DNA of 64,000 bases. Source: Curtobacterium sp. ER1/6. Lineage in GTDB: Bacteria > Actinomycetota > Actinomycetes > Actinomycetales > Microbacteriaceae. The stretch is from NCBI RefSeq assembly GCF_001742745.1, contig NZ_MJAK01000008.1:86-64085 (forward strand), read 5' to 3'. Numbering within the stretch: the stretch's first letter is position 1; every line of letters begins with the position of its first letter. A program made the position numbers and the translations under genes. Shown here in pieces: positions 58,558 to 64,000 of this stretch. The notes beneath the pieces are model-generated. The model ran no database searches. It worked only from the letters and a program-made list of their open reading frames with translations, and was not told the DNA's origin.

Positions 58558-61368
58558 GTGACCCGACACACGAAGCGATCGTCCGCGATCCGATCCGCCA
58601 CCGTCCTCGCGGTGACCGCCGTCCTGACGGGCGTGCTCGCCGCGCCCGCCCACGCCGCCCCCGCGGCCGCGGCGGCGGTCGCCCCCGTGGCGCAGGGCGA
58701 CGACTGGAGCGTGACCCCCTCCGCAGGCGGCTACGACGTCACGCTCGACCTCGATGCACCGTTGCCGATCCGGGCCGCGGCGCCCGTGCTCCTGGTCGAC
58801 GGACACGACGTCGGCGTCGGCCGGACGAGCCTCGACCAACGGCGGGTGACCGTCACCACCACCGACCCCGCGGTGGCCCGGGCCGACGACGTGTCGCTCG
58901 CGTGGACGAGCGACGTCGACCCGTCCGCGCCGTCGGGCACACCGCAGCCGGGTGCACCGCAGACGGTCGCCCCGCAGGCCGCGCCGTCCGGAACCCCTGC
59001 GCCGTCCGGGACCCCTGTGCCGTCCGACGCCCCTGCGCCGAGCGACGCGGACCCCGCAGCGGCCGGCCCGTACACGGTGGCGCGCGCCGACTACGACCTC
59101 GGCGACCAGGTGGAGACCCTGCGCGGCTTCGGGGGCAACCGCAAGGGCGAGATGCGCGCCGCGGTGTTCCTGCCGGAGGACGCCCCGGGGAAGCGCCCGG
59201 TGGTCGTGTTCCTGCACGGCCGGCACGAGGCCTGCGTGGGCGGGACCCCGAGCAGCGCCGGGTGGCCGTGCGGCCGTCGGCAGACCGAGATCCCGAGCTA
59301 CCGCGGCTACGATGCCGCCGCGACCGCGCTGGCGAGCAACGGCTACGCCGTCGTCTCGGTCTCCGCGAACGCGATCAACGCGCTCGACGGCACGTACGCC
59401 GACGACGGCGGAGCCCTCGCCCGCGGGCAGCTCGTGCTCGACCACCTCGACCTGCTCCGCCGTGCGGACGCCGGCCAGGAGCCGCGCCTGTCACCGCTGC
59501 TCGTCGGCCGGCTCGACCTCGGCGACGTCGGACTCATGGGGCACTCGCGCGGTGGCGACGGCGTCGTCCGGGCCGCCCTGCTCAACGAGCAGCGCGCGCA
59601 GCCGTTCGGCATCAGGGCCGTGATGCCCCTCGCGCCGACGGACTTCGGGCGGACGACGCTGCCCGACACGGACACCGCCGTCGTCCTGCCCTCCTGCGAC
59701 GGGGACGTCTCCGACCTGCAGGGCCAGCACTTCTTCGACGACTCCCGCACCGCGTACGGCGACGACGTCCTGCGCTCGTCGATCCTCGTGATGGGCGCGA
59801 ACCACAACTTCTTCAACACGACGTGGACACCGGGGAAGTACCCGCTGGCCTCGTCGGACGACTGGTGGGACGACACCGACCCGGTGTGCGGGACGTCGTC
59901 GTCGACCAGCACACGCCTGTCCGCCGATGCTCAGAACGCCGTCGGCACCAGCCTGGTCAGCGGGTTCTTCCGACTGACGCTCGGTGGTGAGCAGCAGTTC
60001 CTGTCCTCCTTCGACGGCAGCGGCCGCCAGCCGGCGGCACTCGGCTCGGCCGACCTCCGCGTCACCGCGTCGCTGCCCGGCGCGAGCCGCCGCGACCTCG
60101 CGCTGTTCACCGCTGCCGACCGGGCCGTCACCACGACCGGCCAGGTGACCGCGACGACGTGCGCCAGCGCCACGGACGTGCAGGCGAAGCCGGCACTGCC
60201 CGCCTGCGTCGCGTCGTCGTCGAACGCACCCGACTTCACGCCGGCCTGGCTCGCACCGGCCGTACCCGCCACCCCCGCGTTGCACGTCGTCCCCACCCGG
60301 ACCCCGACCGGCGGCCAGGTGCACGTCGCGGTGCCCGCCGAGCGCGGCGACCTGTCCGGGTTCTCGGCACTGTCCGTCCGGATCGCCCCGGACGACGGAT
60401 CGCGCACGGACGCCGACGTCACGCTGCGCGTGCGGGACGCCGCCGGGCACGTCGCGTCGCAGCGGCTCGCCGACGTCAGCCGTGCCGGGCAGCGGCTGCC
60501 CGGGTCACGGAATGCCCCGCGGAAGACCCTGCTCCAGCAGGCGCAGGTCCCGCTCACCGCGTTCGTCGGCGTCGACCTGACCGCGGTGCGCGAGGTCACG
60601 GTCGACGTCCCCGCGGGCAACGGCGGCGTGCTGCTCAGCGACCTGTCGGTGCTCCCGGCGTCGTCCGTCGGGCACCCCGCCGTGGTCGACCGTCCGACGG
60701 TCCGGATCGCCGACCGCACCGTCGACGAGGGTTCCGGTCGGGGCACCGTCCGCGCCGCCGTCGTGCTCTCGCGCCCCGCGCAGCAGACCACGACCGCGTA
60801 CTTCGACCTGTCCGAGGTGTACGACGAGCACCTCACCCCGACCATGCAGCCCGTGGTGTTCCGACCGGGGGAGGTCTGCAAGGCGGTGAGCGTGCCGCTG
60901 CTCGGCGACCGTCGCCCGTCCACCGCGCCCACGACCGGGTACCCGATGACCGTGAGCAACACCCAGGGCGGTGCCGTGCTCGGCGACGGGGTCGGCACGC
61001 TGACCGTCCGCGAGGACGACGGCGTCCGCGACGACCGCGGTCGCACCGTCGCCTCGGCCGTGCCCGTGGGCACGGCCGGTGACGCCTGCGCCGAGGCCAC
61101 CGCCGCCCCGACCACCGTGGGGACGAGTGCGGCGACCGTGCAGCGCGGGAAGCGGATGACCTTCAGTGCCTCGGGCTTCCGCGCCGGCGAGTCCGTGCTG
61201 TTCCGGGTCGACAAGGGCGTCGCCGGTCGCGTGACGTCGGACGGCCGCGGCCGGGTCTCCCTCGCATGGACGGCCTCCGCATCGACGGCGATCGGGAAGC
61301 ACGCGGTGTCCGTGTCGGGTGCAGGGTCGAAGCGCGTCGGGTCCGGTAGCTTCGCGGTGCGGAGGTGA
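58558..61368 (+). CDS. large secreted alpha/beta hydrolase with C-terminal beta modules
   Basis: GTG follows GGAAGG. The 936-residue protein has a signal peptide (ending PAHAAPA), a small N-terminal beta domain, and a linker built of PSGTP and PSDAP repeats (about 121-163). An alpha/beta-hydrolase domain follows (about 170-470) with VVFLHGRHEACVGG, nucleophile Ser in MGHSRGGDG and His in GANHNFFNTTW. About 450 further residues form beta-sandwich modules, one Calx-beta-like (TVRIADRTVDEGSG, GDGVGTLTVREDDG) and a final GASGFRAGE-like Ig fold. It has no wall anchor. Family members are annotated as secreted hydrolases of unknown substrate; a plant cell-wall ester is one possibility. Confidence 0.82.
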   Translation: MTRHTKRSSAIRSATVLAVTAVLTGVLAAPAHAAPAAAAAVAPVAQGDDWSVTPSAGGYDVTLDLDAPLPIRAAAPVLLVDGHDVGVGRTSLDQRRVTVTTTDPAVARADDVSLAWTSDVDPSAPSGTPQPGAPQTVAPQAAPSGTPAPSGTPVPSDAPAPSDADPAAAGPYTVARADYDLGDQVETLRGFGGNRKGEMRAAVFLPEDAPGKRPVVVFLHGRHEACVGGTPSSAGWPCGRRQTEIPSYRGYDAAATALASNGYAVVSVSANAINALDGTYADDGGALARGQLVLDHLDLLRRADAGQEPRLSPLLVGRLDLGDVGLMGHSRGGDGVVRAALLNEQRAQPFGIRAVMPLAPTDFGRTTLPDTDTAVVLPSCDGDVSDLQGQHFFDDSRTAYGDDVLRSSILVMGANHNFFNTTWTPGKYPLASSDDWWDDTDPVCGTSSSTSTRLSADAQNAVGTSLVSGFFRLTLGGEQQFLSSFDGSGRQPAALGSADLRVTASLPGASRRDLALFTAADRAVTTTGQVTATTCASATDVQAKPALPACVASSSNAPDFTPAWLAPAVPATPALHVVPTRTPTGGQVHVAVPAERGDLSGFSALSVRIAPDDGSRTDADVTLRVRDAAGHVASQRLADVSRAGQRLPGSRNAPRKTLLQQAQVPLTAFVGVDLTAVREVTVDVPAGNGGVLLSDLSVLPASSVGHPAVVDRPTVRIADRTVDEGSGRGTVRAAVVLSRPAQQTTTAYFDLSEVYDEHLTPTMQPVVFRPGEVCKAVSVPLLGDRRPSTAPTTGYPMTVSNTQGGAVLGDGVGTLTVREDDGVRDDRGRTVASAVPVGTAGDACAEATAAPTTVGTSAATVQRGKRMTFSASGFRAGESVLFRVDKGVAGRVTSDGRGRVSLAWTASASTAIGKHAVSVSGAGSKRVGSGSFAVRR

Positions 61369-61403
61369 CCCGGGCCGTCCCCGGGACCGGCGGAGGGGGA
61401 AGC

Positions 61404-61901
61404 ATGGACGACGTGTCGGAGCAGCGTGGAGCGCGGCGGCCGACGGTCGTGACCGTCGCGGTCGCGATCTGGTGGACGGTGCTCGCCGTGCGGACCGTGG
61501 AGGTCGTCGTCGGGATCGTCCGGCTCGACCGCGAGGACCCCGCACTCCTGCCGGCCGGCCTGGTCGGCGCGGTGCTCGGGATCGGCTTCTGCGCGCTGCT
61601 CGCGTGGGGCGCGCTGCGCACGGCACGTGGCTCCGGGACCGCCCGGTTCTGGCTCGCGCTGGTCAGCGCCTTCGCGGTGCTCAACGTGGTGATCGCCGTC
61701 TTCGCTGCGGAGCCGAGCTGGACCGTGCTCGAGCCGCTCGCGCTCGGCGTCGCCGCGGTCCTGACCTACCTGCCCTCGGCCCGGCCGTGGTTCCCGAGGG
61801 CCGAGCGTCGGCCGCGCCGGGTCGAACCGCGGACGATCGGGTGGGACCCGCAGACCGGGGAGCGGATCACGGAGCAGCACGGGAGCGACGGCAGGGGCTG
61901 A
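61404..61901 (+). CDS. four-helix membrane protein
   Basis: ATG at 61404 follows GGAGGGGGAAG; a GTG at 61365 overlaps the previous stop and is less likely. The 165-residue protein has four helices (about 13-33, 46-66, 78-98 and 104-122) and a cytoplasmic tail RTIGWDPQTGERITEQHG. Family not recognised. Confidence 0.72.
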   Translation: MDDVSEQRGARRPTVVTVAVAIWWTVLAVRTVEVVVGIVRLDREDPALLPAGLVGAVLGIGFCALLAWGALRTARGSGTARFWLALVSAFAVLNVVIAVFAAEPSWTVLEPLALGVAAVLTYLPSARPWFPRAERRPRRVEPRTIGWDPQTGERITEQHGSDGRG

Positions 61902-61971
61902 CCCGTCTGCCCGGTGACGGTCCGACACGCCGGACCGGGAACCCGTCGGCAGTCTGCGGACACCACCTGAC

Positions 61972-62532
61972 ATGAACCAGATCACGGGGGACCGGGCCGA
62001 CTGGGCACTGAGCCTCGCGGGCGACGGGCAGGCCTTCGGCAGGGTCTTCGACCGGCATGCCGCGAGGCTCCGGCGGCACGCGGTCGGCCTCGTTCCGACC
62101 TCGGCGGTCGCCGACGCGGACGACGTCGTCGCGATGACGTTCCTCGAGGCGTGGCGCCGCCGGGACACCGTCCGTTTCGTCGACGACTCCCTGCTGCCGT
62201 GGCTCCTCGTGACGGCGACGAACACGGCGCACAACGTCACCCGGTCGACTCGTCGGCACCGTGCCTTCCTCGGCCGGTTCCCGATGCCCGAACCGGCGCC
62301 GGACCCCGCAGAGCAGTTCTCCGACGGCGGCGCGGTCGCCGCGATGGGTCGGCTCTCGCTCGACGACCAGCGCGTCCTGACGCTCTGTGTGCTCGAGGGG
62401 CTCGGCGAACGCGAGGCAGCCGCCGTCCTCGGCGTGCGGCCCGGGACGGTGAAGTCCCGACTCCACCGGGCGAAGGCCCGGCTCCACCAGCGGTACACAG
62501 CCACAGCGGAACCCCTCGGAGGCGCACTGTGA
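61972..62532 (+). CDS. ECF-type RNA polymerase sigma factor
   Basis: The 186-residue protein has region 2 (FGRVFDRHAARLRRHAVGL, DADDVVAMTFLEAWRRRDTV) and region 4 (ALDDQRVLTLCVLEG-like SLDDQRVLTLCVLEGLGERE, then GVRPGTVKSRLHRAKARL). It is coupled to a membrane protein that starts in its stop codon, the usual sigma/anti-sigma layout. The inducing signal is unknown. Confidence 0.9.
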   Translation: MNQITGDRADWALSLAGDGQAFGRVFDRHAARLRRHAVGLVPTSAVADADDVVAMTFLEAWRRRDTVRFVDDSLLPWLLVTATNTAHNVTRSTRRHRAFLGRFPMPEPAPDPAEQFSDGGAVAAMGRLSLDDQRVLTLCVLEGLGEREAAAVLGVRPGTVKSRLHRAKARLHQRYTATAEPLGGAL

Positions 62533-63437
62533 ACGACGACTTCTCCCCACGCCTGACCGCGATGCGCGACGCGCTCGTCGCCGAGGTCGACCGGACCGGC
62601 GCTGCCGGCACCACTCCGGTCCGGCGCCGACGCCCGACCCGGGCCACGGTGCTGGCCGTCCTCGCGGCGTTCGTGGTCGGTGGCGGGCTCACCGGCGGCT
62701 TGACCGCGGCCGCGCTCCCCGGAGCAGACCCGGACGCCGCCGTCGAGACCCAGCTGGCGACGTCCGCGCGGTACCAGGTGGAGGAGAGCAACCACGCGAC
62801 GGTGCTCGGGACCCCGACCTTCCTCGTCACGCACGGCGACCGGACCATCACGCTGGACGACCGACCGCGCGGAGCCGACGCGATCACGGTGTCGTGGACG
62901 TGCCTGGACCGGGCGGACCTCCGGGTGGCGGTCGACGGGACGCGCGTGGATGTCGGCGACCCGTGCCTGCCCTCGACCGAGGACGTCGACCGCACGTCGT
63001 GGAGCATGACCCCCGTGGATGGCTCCGGCAACAGCACGGTCACGCTGTCGGGTTCCGGGCCGGCGCGCTACGCCGTGTGGGTGTCGTGGATGCAGCGGGC
63101 GACGATCGCCGAGCCGTCGCCGCAGCAGGACGCCGAGACCGCCGACGGGGTCGTCACGCTGCAGGAGTACACCACGGCCTTCAACCGGCTGCAGGCGTGC
63201 ATGGCGCAGGCGGGGCACCCGATGGGTGAGGTCCCGCTCACGTACTCCGCCGACGGGCTCTGGAGCTCGACGCCGGGCGGCGACGGACCCTGGTACCAGT
63301 ACGGCATCGCCTCGGAGAGCGTGGAGGCGTTCGATACCCAGTGCTACCCGCGGGAGTTCGACGACGTCGACACGATCTGGCAGGGCGAGCACCCGATGCC
63401 GTACGAGCCGCCCGTGGATCCGGCGCTGCGCGACTGA
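62529..63437 (+). CDS. membrane-anchored partner of the ECF sigma factor
   Basis: GTG overlaps the sigma stop (GTGA). The 302-residue protein has a cytoplasmic N-terminus of about 37 residues (FSPRLTAMRDALVAEVDRTG), one membrane helix (ATVLAVLAAFVVGGGLTGGL) and a large extracytoplasmic domain with Cys residues. It contains no zinc-type HxxxCxxC anti-sigma motif, so a regulatory role rests on position and topology. It could instead be a cell-surface sensor or simply a coexpressed protein. Confidence 0.72.
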   Translation: MNDDFSPRLTAMRDALVAEVDRTGAAGTTPVRRRRPTRATVLAVLAAFVVGGGLTGGLTAAALPGADPDAAVETQLATSARYQVEESNHATVLGTPTFLVTHGDRTITLDDRPRGADAITVSWTCLDRADLRVAVDGTRVDVGDPCLPSTEDVDRTSWSMTPVDGSGNSTVTLSGSGPARYAVWVSWMQRATIAEPSPQQDAETADGVVTLQEYTTAFNRLQACMAQAGHPMGEVPLTYSADGLWSSTPGGDGPWYQYGIASESVEAFDTQCYPREFDDVDTIWQGEHPMPYEPPVDPALRD

Positions 63438-63453
63438 CCGGCCGGCACCGCAA

Positions 63454-63497
63454 CGGACGGGAGGCGCGGTGCCAGCTGGCACCGCGCCTCCCGTCCG
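63454..63497. repeat. 44-base palindromic repeat, fully symmetric copy
   Basis: CGGACGGGAGGCGCGGTGCC is followed directly by AGCT and its exact complement, so all 44 bases are symmetric. It lies 16 bases after the stop of the 62529 gene. Confidence 0.8.
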
Positions 63498-63522
63498 ACG
63501 GTCAGACCGTCCGTCGCCCGTT

Positions 63523-63560
63523 GCGACATTGCACTCGTCGAACGACAGCTGTTCTGTCGC
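63523..63560. repeat. degenerate hairpin, relative of the next element
   Basis: It has the same frame as the 63594 hairpin: GCGACA at one end, GTCGAACGAC in the middle and TGTCGC at the other end. Mismatches in the stem leave only about 11 of 17 pairs. It looks like a decayed tandem copy. Confidence 0.45.
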
Positions 63561-63593
63561 ACCATGCTCGTGCATCGGATGCGTGCGCATGAT

Positions 63594-63631
63594 GCGACAA
63601 GACCGCTGTCGAACGACAGCGGTCTTGTCGC
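63594..63631. terminator. perfect 17-base stem, terminator of the molybdopterin enzyme gene
   Basis: GCGACAAGACCGCTGTC and GACAGCGGTCTTGTCGC are exactly complementary around GAAC. It lies 57 bases beyond the minus-strand stop at 63688, between convergent genes. Confidence 0.75.
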
Positions 63632-63687
63632 GGGATGCGTGCAGACTCAGCGCGACCGACCGGAACCACCGACCGAGCCCGCGCCGC

Positions 63688-64000
63688 CTACACCCCCGCG
63701 GGCACCGCCACCCGCGTCAACCGCACCGGCACCGCCTTCGACACCGGCGTGTTGCTGCCCTTCGCCGCGCTGTCGAGCGGCACGAGCACGTTCGCCTCCG
63801 GGAAGTACGCGGCCGCGCAGCCTCGGGCGCTCGGGTACGCGACGACCCGGTAGTCCCGCAGCACCCGCTCGACGTCGTCGTCCCACACCGTCGCGACGTC
63901 GACCCGGTCGCCGTCCTGCAGCCCGAGCTCGGTGAGGTCGTCCGGGTTCACGAACACGACGTGCCGCCCCTTCTTGATGCCCCGGTACCGGTCGTTCAGG
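63688..64000 (-). CDS. molybdopterin oxidoreductase (FdhF/YdeP-like), C-terminal end
   Basis: The minus strand enters the window in frame and reads LNDRYRGIKKGRHVVFVNPD, DLTELGLQDGDRVDVATVWD, a YRVVAYPSARGCAAAYFPEA segment and VLVPLDSAAKGSNTPVSKAV. This is the molybdopterin-dinucleotide-binding C-terminal domain of the formate dehydrogenase-like alpha subunit family that includes YdeP. About 104 residues are present; the catalytic part is off the window, so the substrate cannot be judged. Confidence 0.85.
   Translation of the reverse strand, partial: LNDRYRGIKKGRHVVFVNPDDLTELGLQDGDRVDVATVWDDDVERVLRDYRVVAYPSARGCAAAYFPEANVLVPLDSAAKGSNTPVSKAVPVRLTRVAVPAGV

Noticed and set aside
61937..61965. 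GGGAACC before the ECF sigma gene as an ECF -35 element
   Set aside because: No matching -10 at the required spacing was found, so autoregulation cannot be supported from sequence.

Overview
The window is very GC-rich DNA with dense, mostly overlapping gene ends (ATGA, GTGA and TGATG junctions). It has many apparently leaderless starts, LAxTG-type cell-wall sorting signals and a family of 44-bp palindromes ending in CCTCCCGTCCG. Together these point to an actinobacterium of the family Microbacteriaceae, most likely a plant- or litter-associated Curtobacterium-like organism. That assignment rests on protein style and repeats, not on a marker gene. No rRNA, tRNA, CRISPR array, transposase, integrase or replication origin was recognised.

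Layout. 1-8.6 kb: a partial alpha/beta hydrolase, a photolyase-family flavoprotein of unusual domain order, a 984-residue LAYTG surface protein, a VOC protein, and a PRC-barrel/DUF4288 pair. 8.7-11.8 kb: a visibly less GC-rich module encoding a sporulation-delaying-protein-like toxin system in the order sdpC-sdpA-sdpB, plus a PH-like membrane protein. It is bounded on both sides by decayed copies of the 3' end of the neighbouring methionine synthase gene. 11.9-16.9 kb: mesD-mesX with a divergent LysR gene, then two hydrolases followed by a decayed copy of the LysR 3' end. 17-18.4 kb: small membrane proteins.

18.5-25.1 kb: a LacI regulator with a beta-galactoside operon (binding protein, two permeases, GH42). 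25.2-32.3 kb: a hydrolase-TetR pair with a clear promoter and operator, a frameshifted lytic polysaccharide monooxygenase gene, an SMP-30 protein, an SDR and membrane proteins. 32.5-40.4 kb: a tightly packed six-gene operon (HisD-family dehydrogenase, ABC importer, carbon-nitrogen hydrolase, GH13 alpha-glucosidase) with a divergent LysR regulator. 41-53 kb: a plant-polysaccharide region with a wall-anchored GH31, a secreted GH54 arabinofuranosidase with CBM13 lectin domains, and a LacI-controlled importer operon ending in a GH1-type glycosidase. AATCGATT-type operators link the last two. 53-64 kb: an orphan FtsX permease with a lipoprotein, a HIT pseudogene, an MFS exporter, a very large secreted hydrolase, an ECF sigma factor with its membrane partner, and the C-terminus of a molybdopterin oxidoreductase.

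Working together: three ABC sugar importers of the binding-protein/MalF/MalG type each carry their own regulator and glycosidase, and none encodes an ATPase, so they presumably share an MsiK-type ATPase encoded elsewhere. Secreted enzymes (GH54, GH31, LPMO) would feed oligosaccharides to them. The most novel-looking element is the SDP-like toxin module without a recognisable SdpI immunity gene. Gene-end remnants flank both sides of the mes locus and suggest that this locus is a repeated insertion site.
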